Below are positions 25,510-34,792 of a stretch of DNA of 64,000 nt, one piece after another. The notes under the pieces were generated by a model, which saw only the letters and a list, made by a program, of their open reading frames with translations, was not told the DNA's origin and searched no databases. Every line of letters begins with the position of its first letter. Within the stretch, counting starts at the first letter, position 1. This DNA is from Niabella beijingensis (GTDB lineage: Bacteria > Bacteroidota > Bacteroidia > Chitinophagales > Chitinophagaceae): assembly GCF_020034665.1 (NCBI RefSeq), contig NZ_JAIQDI010000002.1, positions 2,232,001 to 2,296,000 on the forward strand, read 5' to 3'. The position numbers and the translations under genes were made by a program.

Positions 25510-27507
25510 TTATTTTTTTGGCACAAATAATACGGCATCAGCCATAACGGTACCGTCAGCATTTTTATTGGTAATAGCTACATAAGCATTATTGCCTTTC
25601 TTTAAATCAAAATCGCCCAGATGTACCCATTCTCCTGTTGTTTGGCCTTTTACTGAAACATCAGCCATATTGATCAATACTTCCGTTCTTTTAGTTCCAT
25701 TGTTGATTATATGGGTAATTGTAGAAGTGGGATTGGCAATACGATTCACCACATACGTATAAATGGCATATTTTCCACTGTGTGAAATGGAAGGCTTGAA
25801 TCGAACCTCATTCAACTGGCTGTTATTGGTACAATAAAGGCCAGAAAGACCGTAGGTACCACCCTTTTTAACCTGCCACTGACCGATTTTTTCGATATGT
25901 AAAGAGTCCGAATCGTCAACCAACACTTCCACTACGCTGTTATCCACCAATGGATTTGTCTTTAACATCTTCTGAACTTCTTTTATATCCACTTGCTGTA
26001 CCGGTTTGTGCCCGTCTATAGCTATTGACGCGGCCACAGCCGAAGATTGTCCCAACACCATGAAAACAGGTTCCATCCTGATGGAGCCGTAGGCAATATG
26101 CGTAGCCGAGAGACAAACCGGAACCAATAAGTTTTTGCATTCAGTTATTTTGGGAGTAATAGAACGATATGAAATGGGGTAAGGGGGAAATCCGCCCACC
26201 TGTACGTCTCCTTCATTTTTTACCATCCCATTTGCGATAACTCTCTGACAATTGTGTGAATCCATGTTATAAGCTGCCATTCCGATAGCATCCTCTGCAA
26301 CGGCATCACCTACACAATTATGCTGTGTCATTACATACGCCCCTATCATCCTCCTGGCCTCTCTTACATATAACTGTGGCGAGAAATGACCATTCTCAAC
26401 ATACTCGTCTTTAGGATAACCCCATTTCAACATTTCCTTTCTCATATCTTCGGGAACGCGCGGATCATGACCATAGAAATAAAGCAATCCTTTGGTATAT
26501 AGTTCATGATCTTTAATGATTTGTTTTCGTTCTTCATAAGATCCGTCAGGATAATTATAGTTCGCTCCGATCATGTCTGTAGATAAGCCGCCGGTACTGT
26601 TGATATCGGTCTTGTTATTGGGCATGGGTTTAAAATGTTTCCACCAGATTGTTTCAGGGAGCTGTACGGGAAAAAAGCGGGTTAATAATTCATAGCGCGA
26701 AGGATCATAGCCCTCTGGCTTCGTTACGGGGACCATATTCTGCGGATCGTTGGTGAGACATAAACGGAAACAATAAGCCTGCACTTTTTTATCGCCGGTA
26801 CCCCTGGGTTGCAGCGGCTCACCGCTAACGCCCCATAAAAGGCCACTTTTGGGATCTCCAGGAATTTTATAGGGATCTACTCCATCAGGAAACTGATGAT
26901 AGATACTTTTTGCCTCCGCTAACTGAACGCCATTCAGTGTTTCATTATACTGTGCATTACCTTCACGGCCAATTGTGTAACTCACTCCGGCTTTGGCCAT
27001 CAGGTCTCCTTCATAAGAACAGTCCAAATACATCTTAGCGGAGATCGTTATATTGGTAGCAGGGTCAGGAGCCAATGCGTTTTCGAGAATAATCGAACGG
27101 ATTGAACCGTCTTTTTTATCAACTGAATGCAGCCGGGTATCATAAGCCACTTTTATAGCTCCTTCCCTGATATAATCTAAAAAGACGGCTTCGGCTATCT
27201 TCGGTTCAAAAATCCATTGCTCGAATTTTCCGTAATACCGCCCCACACGCCTGTAAAAATTATGAGCCAGGCCCGTGATGGCATATTTATTTCCTATATC
27301 TGTCAAACCTAAACCACCTGAAGTCATACCCCCCAAACGCCGGGTAGGTTCAATCAAAATCACCGACTTCCCCATTTTTTTTGCCGTATAGGCAGCAATA
27401 ACACCGGCAGAAGTTCCACCATAAACACAAATATCATAAGTTGACTGAGCGGATACCAGCAAACGTGATCCTGTAAGTAAAAGGAAAAGAATTATTTTAT
27501 TAAACAT
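25510..27507 (-). CDS. Exported FAD-dependent oxidoreductase with golvesin-like C-terminal domain (third of three)
   Basis: A 665-residue flavoenzyme of the FAD_oxidored type (PF12831-like). Signal peptide 1-20 (LLVSAQ), then the Rossmann FAD motif VYGGTSAGVIAA, RRLGGMTSGGLGLTD, LDCSYEGDLMAKAGVSYTIG, SYEERKQIIKD and YVREARRMIGAYVM. Residues about 530-664 form a separate beta-sandwich (GLSGLYCTNNSQLNEVRF, then GEWVHLGDFDLKKGNNAYV) like the golvesin/xanthan-lyase C-terminal domain, probably carbohydrate binding. Substrate is unknown; other members are often misnamed xanthan lyase. It lies between the SGNH hydrolase and GH92 genes, 25-37 bases from each. Confidence 0.9.
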   Translation of the reverse strand: MFNKIILFLLLTGSRLLVSAQSTYDICVYGGTSAGVIAAYTAKKMGKSVILIEPTRRLGGMTSGGLGLTDIGNKYAITGLAHNFYRRVGRYYGKFEQWIFEPKIAEAVFLDYIREGAIKVAYDTRLHSVDKKDGSIRSIILENALAPDPATNITISAKMYLDCSYEGDLMAKAGVSYTIGREGNAQYNETLNGVQLAEAKSIYHQFPDGVDPYKIPGDPKSGLLWGVSGEPLQPRGTGDKKVQAYCFRLCLTNDPQNMVPVTKPEGYDPSRYELLTRFFPVQLPETIWWKHFKPMPNNKTDINSTGGLSTDMIGANYNYPDGSYEERKQIIKDHELYTKGLLYFYGHDPRVPEDMRKEMLKWGYPKDEYVENGHFSPQLYVREARRMIGAYVMTQHNCVGDAVAEDAIGMAAYNMDSHNCQRVIANGMVKNEGDVQVGGFPPYPISYRSITPKITECKNLLVPVCLSATHIAYGSIRMEPVFMVLGQSSAVAASIAIDGHKPVQQVDIKEVQKMLKTNPLVDNSVVEVLVDDSDSLHIEKIGQWQVKKGGTYGLSGLYCTNNSQLNEVRFKPSISHSGKYAIYTYVVNRIANPTSTITHIINNGTKRTEVLINMADVSVKGQTTGEWVHLGDFDLKKGNNAYVAITNKNADGTVMADAVLFVPKK

Positions 27508-27544
27508 GATCTGAGTTTAATTCATTACTATTTTTAAAAAGGAA

Positions 27545-28270
27545 TCAGGAAAGGACTTTATTAATATAAGCGGGGTAACTCTCTTTGTCTATGCTGCCGT
27601 CGCCTTTGGTAATGCTATCGCCAAAACAAACAACTCTTTGCACCGGGAGGTGATTATATAAACAATACTGAGCTATTGTTACACCCATAAGGCAATATCC
27701 GTCTCTTGTTGGATGAACACCGTCCGTTTTGCCTGTATTAGCCTCATTTCTTAAAAGGGAATCAGCGCCCAAACCTATTTTGCCTACTTTTTCAAATAAG
27801 GCCCCCATATCTAAAAATGAGGTTTGTTTTTTCCGGGCTATTTCTTTTATAGCATCGTTAACTGCTTTTCGGCGCCCCTCTGCGCCTTCTGGTTCAAAAA
27901 AAGAAGCCGGATGACGGGTAAGCAGGTAAGGCTCATAAAAAGGTAAAATGGTCATGAGCAATAACTGGCTGCCGCTCTTCAAAATCCCATCTGACAGTAA
28001 CTCGAGATTTTCTTTATACTTCGGCAATGGCACATACTTGCCATGGTTCATATCATTGGTTCCTATCATCATCACTACCAGGCTGGGGCGATGCCTGAGA
28101 CAATCGGGCTCAATACGTTGTAACAGGTTTTTAGTATTATTTCCAGCTATTCCTGCATTGACAATTAACTCCGGCTTTTCTACAGGATTATCACCTGCCT
28201 TCACCTTCCCGGCTCCCAATAGCCCCAGTGAAAGCATAGATGCATTACGGATAAAATCTTTTCTTTCCAT
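27545..28270 (-). CDS. SGNH/GDSL hydrolase with circularly permuted motif order
   Basis: A 241-residue esterase-type hydrolase with a Tat-like N-terminus (ERKDFIRNASM, Arg-Lys instead of Arg-Arg). All four SGNH blocks are present but rotated. Block II (VNAGIAGNN, Gly40) and block III (GTNDM, Asn72) come first, block V (DGVHPT, Asp183 and His186) next, and block I with the nucleophile (VVCFGDSITKG, Ser219) is at the C-terminus, which ends SYPAYINKVLS. In normal enzymes that last helix connects straight to the strand that here begins the mature protein (PELIVNAGI). All catalytic residues are present, so activity is plausible. Likely removes acyl groups (for example acetyl) from the glycan. The gene is flanked by two FAD oxidoreductase genes in one operon. 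Confidence 0.88.
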   Translation of the reverse strand: MERKDFIRNASMLSLGLLGAGKVKAGDNPVEKPELIVNAGIAGNNTKNLLQRIEPDCLRHRPSLVVMMIGTNDMNHGKYVPLPKYKENLELLSDGILKSGSQLLLMTILPFYEPYLLTRHPASFFEPEGAEGRRKAVNDAIKEIARKKQTSFLDMGALFEKVGKIGLGADSLLRNEANTGKTDGVHPTRDGYCLMGVTIAQYCLYNHLPVQRVVCFGDSITKGDGSIDKESYPAYINKVLS

Positions 28271-28301
28271 CTTAATTATTATAATGTTGATTACAGGAAG
28301 G

Positions 28302-30209
28302 TCAATTCTTCCTTAGCTTTTGATAAATATGTGTTAATACCTCACCGCGGGTTTTCCCGTTTGCCCAATCTGCCAATTCCAATCCCGATTTTTCTTCCCA
28401 GTTTTTTATAGCAGCAGTTGTTGCTACATCTTTTAAGCGGGCATTCCAATCTGTCACAAATCCTCTAAGACCTAAATACTGTAATGCTTTAAAATCAGGA
28501 TTGGAAGGACCGGCATCTTTAAAGCAAATCAATACGGCCCGCTGATCGATTAACCTGTCCTGTAACACTTGCCGGTCAATATCCTGAACCGTTTTTTTAT
28601 GATCGATGGCAACAGCAGCAGCCACGCCCGCAGCCTGGCCCAATGCCATCCAGCAAGGCTCCATTCGCAATGTAGCCAGTCCTAAATGGGTAGCGGATAC
28701 CGGAACCGGCGCTAACAGGTTATCGACATTAGGAGGAACGATCACTTCGTAAGGAACCGTGTATGGCGCCGCAGAGTAACTCAGGAATCCCTCAAGGGTA
28801 TTCTGCCCCTTTTCTCTTTTACGTGTGGCATGTGAGTCGATACCATAATGACCTCCGGTAATACTTGTTTTATGCAGTGGTGGCCGGCTGCCTTTTTGTA
28901 CGGGGAGCGCATCTCCTGCTTTATACACATAAACACCTTTCATTCTTCTGCCCTCGCGTACATACACCTGCCTTGGAAAATTTCCATTATCTGTATACTC
29001 ATCGGCAGCAAGTCCCCATAAAGCACATGAATCTCTAAACCAGGCCGGTAAAGCCGGGTCATTCTGACCAAAATACAAAAGCCCCAACGTATAATCCTTC
29101 AATCTTTCAGCAAACTTGTCGCGCCATTGCCAGTCAGATGTCGGCCATGCCCAGTTCTCCTCGGGCAGATCTGTTGAAACCAATGAGCGATGCTGATTAT
29201 TGGCATCCGTTTTATTATTGGGCAATACAACCTTATTCACCAGGCGTTGCATTCCCTGTGGTATATTCTTACCTTCAGGCGGCAGGCCTTTTAGCAAACG
29301 TTGTTGATTCCGCTCTTTTTCAGTTACTGACTGTAATTCCCATTCTACGCCTGAATGCAGCCCGGACCGTACATCATCAACAATCGATGCATACTCTTCC
29401 CTGTTGTAATTGGCGGGCCTGGGTATCGGTACTTTTTTTTGGTTGTCAGTTGTCAGACACAACCTGTAGTTATAAGCCTGTATGGCATTGTCGCCCAGGT
29501 TGGAACTACCCGCCTCCTGCCCGTCTTTCTCCCACAACTTATAAACGATTCCCGCATAGGGTTCGTTGTATTCTGTTTTACCTTCACGGCCTAATGAAAA
29601 AGGCACACCGGCAGCCGCAATCAGGTCTCCTTCATAAGTGGCATCAATAAACACTTTTCCGTTATATGTTTCTGAAGTATTGTTTTCCCTGTTCAATACC
29701 GTAATGGCCTTTATTTGATTTCTTTCCATTTGAGCATACTCAGGATAAGCATCAAACTGCCGGTTTATTTTCACCGTTACCAGAGGTTGTTCCTCCAGCA
29801 TCTGGTGCATTATTTTTTCGGCGACGGAGGGCTCAAAATGATATCCGCCCTTTGCATCCCTTACCTGTGGTGAATTGCTACCATAAACGCTCTCGTAATG
29901 CTTATTGATACGGGTCACAAACTCCAAGAATAATCCTCCCGTAGCTGACCGCGTAATTATATCGGTTGCACCCAGGCCATTTGCGGGAAGACCGCCGATA
30001 TGTTTTGTACGTTCAAGGATAACAGATCTTTTCCCTTCGCGGGCGGCTGCAATGGCGCACATAATACCGCTGGGTGTGCCACTCACTATAACCAGGTCGT
30101 ACATAGAAACAGCCTTGGTATCCTGGGTAATAGCCATGTTAACCAATAGCTGCATAGCAAGCAGGCAAAACAACCGTTTTATTTTTGCACCTTTAAAACC
30201 TATACACAT
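28302..30209 (-). CDS. Exported FAD-dependent oxidoreductase with SLH-like C-terminus (second of three)
   Basis: A 635-residue flavoenzyme related to the two neighbours. An N-terminal hydrophobic signal (residues 12-28) is followed by the FAD motif [61 protein letters not shown] and [13 protein letters not shown]. The C-terminal 75 residues (PDFKALQYLGLRGFVTDW ... LADWANGKTRGEVLTHIYQ) resemble an S-layer-homology repeat, which usually tethers proteins to surface glycans, but only one repeat is seen. Start ATG at 30209 gives an eleven-residue basic n-region. Reaction and substrate unknown; probably oxidises a sugar hydroxyl in the periplasm. The LacI gene lies 28 bases upstream. Confidence 0.9.
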   Translation of the reverse strand: MCIGFKGAKIKRLFCLLAMQLLVNMAITQDTKAVSMYDLVIVSGTPSGIMCAIAAAREGKRSVILERTKHIGGLPANGLGATDIITRSATGGLFLEFVTRINKHYESVYGSNSPQVRDAKGGYHFEPSVAEKIMHQMLEEQPLVTVKINRQFDAYPEYAQMERNQIKAITVLNRENNTSETYNGKVFIDATYEGDLIAAAGVPFSLGREGKTEYNEPYAGIVYKLWEKDGQEAGSSNLGDNAIQAYNYRLCLTTDNQKKVPIPRPANYNREEYASIVDDVRSGLHSGVEWELQSVTEKERNQQRLLKGLPPEGKNIPQGMQRLVNKVVLPNNKTDANNQHRSLVSTDLPEENWAWPTSDWQWRDKFAERLKDYTLGLLYFGQNDPALPAWFRDSCALWGLAADEYTDNGNFPRQVYVREGRRMKGVYVYKAGDALPVQKGSRPPLHKTSITGGHYGIDSHATRKREKGQNTLEGFLSYSAAPYTVPYEVIVPPNVDNLLAPVPVSATHLGLATLRMEPCWMALGQAAGVAAAVAIDHKKTVQDIDRQVLQDRLIDQRAVLICFKDAGPSNPDFKALQYLGLRGFVTDWNARLKDVATTAAIKNWEEKSGLELADWANGKTRGEVLTHIYQKLRKN

Positions 30210-30237
30210 AAATTCATATTTAGATAAACAATCCTGT

Positions 30238-31236
30238 TTAAACAGATTCGCGAAATATTATCTGTGGCTCCATTAATACCATTCTTTTTTCAACTTTATC
30301 GATAACGCCCAGCTCTCCCATTAAAATGCGAACAGCAGTTTGCGCAATCGAGGCAACAGGCTGCCTGATCGCTGTTACAGATGGAGATAACAGATCAAAC
30401 ATAATATTGTCATCAAAGCATAAAACCGAAAGCTGTTCCGGAACTCTTAGTTGCAAATTCCTGATAGCCTTCAGGCCACTTATACCTAAATAGTTGGTTG
30501 TAAAAAGAATGGCATCCGGAACATGTAACGCTAAAAAGTCCTGTATCAAACGAATCGTGTCAATATCAGCACTGTTATAGGGCACACGCAAAACAAGATC
30601 AGCCGCCAGCTTACTTCTTGTTAATGTATCAACAAAGGCTGTTTCCCTGTCTTTCATTTGCACCAGGTCGATCCCTACCGTTATCAGACCAATTTTCTTT
30701 TTTCCTTTTTTAACGAGATAGTCTGCGCCCGACACAATACCTTTATAATTATCAACCAAAACATAGGGATAATGCAGCTCCGGCAGGTAACGGTCTATTT
30801 GCACAACCGGTGTTTTATTAATATCAATATCACGCAAAGACAATTCCATCTCCGCAGTAGGCGTTACTAAAAAACCGTCAACCCTTTGGTGTTTCATTAG
30901 CTGCACCAGGTCTGCTTCTTTTTTATGATGATTCTTCAAACTGCAATACACGACTTTATAATCAAATGTGTTGAGTTCTTCTTCAATTGTTCGGGCAAGA
31001 CTTGAAAAAAACTGGTTGGCAATATCCTCTACTATCAGGCCTATCACCTTTGTCTGACCTGTTCTAAGCGCCACAGCAATAGTATTAGGCCTATAAGAAA
31101 GTTCCCGCGCCTTTTGCAGTATCCGGTTGCTCACTGCTTTACTGATCCGCATCTCCTCCGCCCGACCATTCAATACAAAAGAGACCGTAGACGGCGAAGT
31201 GCCCACTAATTTTGCAAAGGTTTTCAGTGAGATCAT
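30238..31236 (-). CDS. LacI family transcriptional regulator (inside glycan locus)
   Basis: A 332-residue LacI/GalR-type regulator. The N-terminal helix-turn-helix (SLKTFAKLVGTSPSTVSFVL, with hinge YRPNTIAVALRTG at about 50-62) precedes a periplasmic-binding-like effector domain (VIGLIVEDIANQFF, DGFLVTP, VPEQLSVLCFDD). It lies within the operon between two FAD oxidoreductase genes with 28 and 161 bases of spacing. The larger upstream gap may carry its own promoter. It probably senses a sugar produced by the locus, adding a second control layer to the sigma/FecR pair. Confidence 0.95.
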   Translation of the reverse strand: MISLKTFAKLVGTSPSTVSFVLNGRAEEMRISKAVSNRILQKARELSYRPNTIAVALRTGQTKVIGLIVEDIANQFFSSLARTIEEELNTFDYKVVYCSLKNHHKKEADLVQLMKHQRVDGFLVTPTAEMELSLRDIDINKTPVVQIDRYLPELHYPYVLVDNYKGIVSGADYLVKKGKKKIGLITVGIDLVQMKDRETAFVDTLTRSKLAADLVLRVPYNSADIDTIRLIQDFLALHVPDAILFTTNYLGISGLKAIRNLQLRVPEQLSVLCFDDNIMFDLLSPSVTAIRQPVASIAQTAVRILMGELGVIDKVEKRMVLMEPQIIFRESV

Positions 31237-31397
31237 ACGATTGCTTTAATGTTTATACCGTAGCATCGATTGCAGAGTTTCATCTTTCCGGTGTTGCATT
31301 CTGATTCGCCATAAGGGTTCTTCTATTGAAACTACGGATACATTATTATGGTCTGGCAGATCATCAACGGTATTTGTTTAATCGAATAGGGAATTAG

Positions 31398-33062
31398 CTA
31401 TTTTTCCTTTATATCGTCCAGGCGTTTAATTTTTGATTCTGTATGCACGTTTCCTTTTTGGAGCAACTGCTTTAACTTACTGTAGGGAACATCCTGGACA
31501 GAAGTATTTTCAGCTATCGCCAGTTTGGCTGCAGCTCCCGCTGCCTGTCCGATAATCATATACTGAGGTTCCATTCTTAAAGAAGCGCAGACCACGTGAC
31601 TCATAGAAATACATACAGTAACCAAAAGATTAGATACCTCTTCCTTCCGGGGAACCAGCGAACGATAGGGTATCTGGTAAGGGATATGTTTCATTCTTTC
31701 CGGCTCGGTGCGCTGCAAACCACCCTCGTACTTCAATATGCCTTTTTCTGTAGCATAGCCCTGAACATTATGCACATCCAGCCCGTACGATCCCAATCCG
31801 ATGGGATCAGGCTTCTGAAGTTCTGATACCACATCTTTCTGAATCATCACATAAGCCCCCAGCATTCTGCGGCCTTCTCTTACATAAAGTTCATAAGGCC
31901 AGTTATCATTATCCTTAAACTCATCTTTTGACAGGCCCCATTTACTAAACTCATTACGGTATGCTTGCGGTAATCTTTTATCATTGGCAAGGAAGTATAC
32001 ATAGCCCTTTACGTAGTTGATATGATCTTTCCATATTTCTGCCCGTTTTTTGTAGGAACCATCAGGATAATCCCAGTTACCGCCAACATAATCGGCCGTA
32101 TTCAGATCGACTTTATGATTCGGTATTTTCCCAATACCCGGGAACATTTTCCTGGCGGCAGAGTCGGGCCCATAATTATCGATTGTCCTTAAAACATGAT
32201 CCAGTAATTCTTCGTACCGTGCGGGCTGATAACGCTCCGGTCTGGGAAAAGGCACTCTATTTTCCGGAGTATTGGTCAATACCAACCTGAAGTTATAGGC
32301 CTGTGTTTTTTTATCTCCTGATCCCACCGGGCCGGGTGGGTCAGGCTGTATTCCCGGCAACAGTTTCCCGTTACTGCCGTAGGCTTTGCGTGAGCCGGAT
32401 CCTTCACGGATACCGGCTGAATATTCGTTGTACGCACTTTGGGCCTCGCGTCCAAATGTATAAGAAACCCCGGAAAAAGCCATTAAATCGCCTTCGTAAG
32501 TGGCATCAATAAAAACCTTTCCATGATAGATCGAACCATCTTCCATAACGATAGTTTCGATCTTGTTCTGCTTTTTAACAACACCGCCTTTTTCTTTAAG
32601 CCTTTTCCTGTATAATACAGTAACATTGGCCTCTTTAATCATCTCGTTCAATACTTTTTCGGCAACATGTGGCTCCGGAAACCAGCCAATGGAATCCCTG
32701 GTGTACACCTGGTAGTTATAGTATTTTCCGAGGCGTTTATATAACTCAAGCGGGTATCCTCCTATCACTGTTCTGCGACCGATATCAGTAGCCGACAGTC
32801 CACCTGTTACCATACCGCCAATGTGGCTCTTGGGTTCCAGCAGTACTACCTTCAGGCCTTCCCGGGCAGCCGATATAGCAGCCATTACCCCAGATGCGGT
32901 GCCTCCGTACACCACTACATCATAGTTAGCAGCTTTGGCGGGATCTATAGGCCCCGGAGATCTAAAGGATAAAATAAAAATGCAAAACAGGAAAACAGCG
33001 GCGATCGATGTTTTCGAGGCCCTTAGTTTTATTGTCTGTAATATCAACGCTGATTGTGTCAT
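31398..33062 (-). CDS. Exported FAD-dependent oxidoreductase, single-domain (first of three)
   Basis: A 554-residue member of the same FAD_oxidored family, without an added C-terminal module. A signal sequence (hydrophobic 21-34) precedes the FAD motif [20 protein letters not shown], then [57 protein letters not shown] and [15 protein letters not shown]. It starts 10 bases after the susD stop, so it is the first enzyme gene of the operon. The three paralogues differ mainly in C-terminal modules. Substrate unknown; no Gfo/Idh/MocA oxidoreductase or DUF1080-type keto-glycoside hydrolase is visible nearby. Confidence 0.9.
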   Translation of the reverse strand: MTQSALILQTIKLRASKTSIAAVFLFCIFILSFRSPGPIDPAKAANYDVVVYGGTASGVMAAISAAREGLKVVLLEPKSHIGGMVTGGLSATDIGRRTVIGGYPLELYKRLGKYYNYQVYTRDSIGWFPEPHVAEKVLNEMIKEANVTVLYRKRLKEKGGVVKKQNKIETIVMEDGSIYHGKVFIDATYEGDLMAFSGVSYTFGREAQSAYNEYSAGIREGSGSRKAYGSNGKLLPGIQPDPPGPVGSGDKKTQAYNFRLVLTNTPENRVPFPRPERYQPARYEELLDHVLRTIDNYGPDSAARKMFPGIGKIPNHKVDLNTADYVGGNWDYPDGSYKKRAEIWKDHINYVKGYVYFLANDKRLPQAYRNEFSKWGLSKDEFKDNDNWPYELYVREGRRMLGAYVMIQKDVVSELQKPDPIGLGSYGLDVHNVQGYATEKGILKYEGGLQRTEPERMKHIPYQIPYRSLVPRKEEVSNLLVTVCISMSHVVCASLRMEPQYMIIGQAAGAAAKLAIAENTSVQDVPYSKLKQLLQKGNVHTESKIKRLDDIKEK

Positions 33063-33072
33063 TTGAATGATC

Positions 33073-34773
33073 TTAATAATTAGGATTCTGTTTAAAATTG
33101 TCTTTATTAGTAGATAGATCTATCTCCGATTGAGGAATCGGGAAAAGGTAATTTTTTGAAGGATCAAACCGGGTGCTTGTATTAACGATATCGGTATTAG
33201 ATGGCGGCCTTGTAAGCTCTAAAAAATATTCAAACTTACCGGTTCTCGCCAGGTCAAACCACCTTTGAAACTCAAAACATAGTTCCCTTGCCCGTTCCAT
33301 CAGAATTTCGTTGATCGTAATATCACCCGCGGTGTAATTGTTAAAACCGGGTGTTTTATCGGGGGTAACCGGTGTACCGTTCGCATCTAATCCACGGGCC
33401 CTCTGGCGTACCCCGTTAATAGCTTCGAGTCCTTCCTCGGAAATAGTACCGTTCTTTTTGTAATCAGCTTCTGCGAACATCAGCAATACGTCGGCAAAGC
33501 GAAGAACGATCACATTATTCGGGCAGTTGGAATACAAATACGCGGAGGTTTCTCTCCAGCTATTGCCCCACCTGTATTTGGTAACCCCGCAACGTCCTAA
33601 AACCGTTTGATTGTATCTGTCCGGGTTATAAGTTGACCAGATATAGGTGAGTGAGGATGGCGCATTGTTGGCAATATTTACTAGCGAGTCGGTAAGGTTC
33701 CAAACCCTCCTTTTATCATAGTCGGGAGCTGTAAGCGAGGGCTTGTAGTACTTATAAAACTTGGGAACATATACCAGGTTACACTGACCTATCAATGAAT
33801 TGGTATGATAGGCAGGATTTCCGTTAATAGTCCCCCCGCTTGAGATCATCCCATATTCTTTCGTCCATTGAGTACCGTAAGGCACAATGGCACTGAATTG
33901 CAACTCGAACAAGGACTCTGTATTTACATTTTTATTTTCGATTTTAAAGACATCGCCATATACCGGCAGCAATGCAGCCCCGCTGTTATCTTTTACATCC
34001 TTTAGCAATTCCCAGGCCCTGGTATAGAGTTCCGTTGTACTTTCAGAAATGGCTTGGTAACCCGGTACTTTATTGGCTTCTTTTGCTGATGCCATAGTAA
34101 GATAAACCTTACCCAGCAATGCTTTTGCAGCCCAGGCGTTGGCATGGCCATTGTTGGTTTTGGCAGTAGGTAATACATTGGGAGCCGAGGCAAAATCGAG
34201 GTCCGAACGAATGAGTTTATAAACTTCGCTTACCGGGCTGCGCGGCAACCCATAATCGAAATCTCCTGTTATCGGGAGCTCAATCAAAGGGATCTCACCA
34301 AATGCCTGAACCAGCCTGAAGTAAACAAATGCCCGGATAAATTTTGCCTCACCTATAATAATATTTCGCTCCGCTTCTGTAAGTACACTAAGTTTTGAAG
34401 CCGCATCAATCAAAATATTTGCCCTCGCAACAATCTGGTAATGCCTGATCCAATATTCATAAATAGCACCTTCACTTACCGAAAAGCTATGCCTGTCGAA
34501 GTTGAAGCGTACCCCTGAAGTGCCTTTGAACATCGCTTCGTCTGTTCCCAGCTCCGTCATAAACAAGGGCGTGTTTGTATAAACGCCGAACAGATCTTTG
34601 GCGGATGAATACATTCCTACGATACCTGCATCAAGCGTTACTTTATCTACAAAAAAATTGTTGGCCGTATATTGTGTTTGCGGTTCCTCTTCCAGGAACT
34701 TACTACAAGACGATACAAGCAGTATAAGCGCCGTCATCACCGGCATCCAAACTTTAATATTATCTGATTTCAT
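33073..34773 (-). CDS. SusD/RagB family nutrient-binding lipoprotein (second SusCD pair)
   Basis: Surface lipoprotein partner of the SusC at 34793-38026. From ATG 34773 the lipobox is LILLVSSC at about residues 16-23, then [19 protein letters not shown]. SusD helices are visible: [40 protein letters not shown] and [21 protein letters not shown]. An in-frame ATG at 34848 would start inside susC and push the signal peptide inward, so it is rejected. A start at 34782 is possible. Gap to susC is 19 bases. Confidence 0.95.
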   Translation of the reverse strand: MKSDNIKVWMPVMTALILLVSSCSKFLEEEPQTQYTANNFFVDKVTLDAGIVGMYSSAKDLFGVYTNTPLFMTELGTDEAMFKGTSGVRFNFDRHSFSVSEGAIYEYWIRHYQIVARANILIDAASKLSVLTEAERNIIIGEAKFIRAFVYFRLVQAFGEIPLIELPITGDFDYGLPRSPVSEVYKLIRSDLDFASAPNVLPTAKTNNGHANAWAAKALLGKVYLTMASAKEANKVPGYQAISESTTELYTRAWELLKDVKDNSGAALLPVYGDVFKIENKNVNTESLFELQFSAIVPYGTQWTKEYGMISSGGTINGNPAYHTNSLIGQCNLVYVPKFYKYYKPSLTAPDYDKRRVWNLTDSLVNIANNAPSSLTYIWSTYNPDRYNQTVLGRCGVTKYRWGNSWRETSAYLYSNCPNNVIVLRFADVLLMFAEADYKKNGTISEEGLEAINGVRQRARGLDANGTPVTPDKTPGFNNYTAGDITINEILMERARELCFEFQRWFDLARTGKFEYFLELTRPPSNTDIVNTSTRFDPSKNYLFPIPQSEIDLSTNKDNFKQNPNY

Positions 34774-34792
34774 ATGTAACATGTTAAAATCG

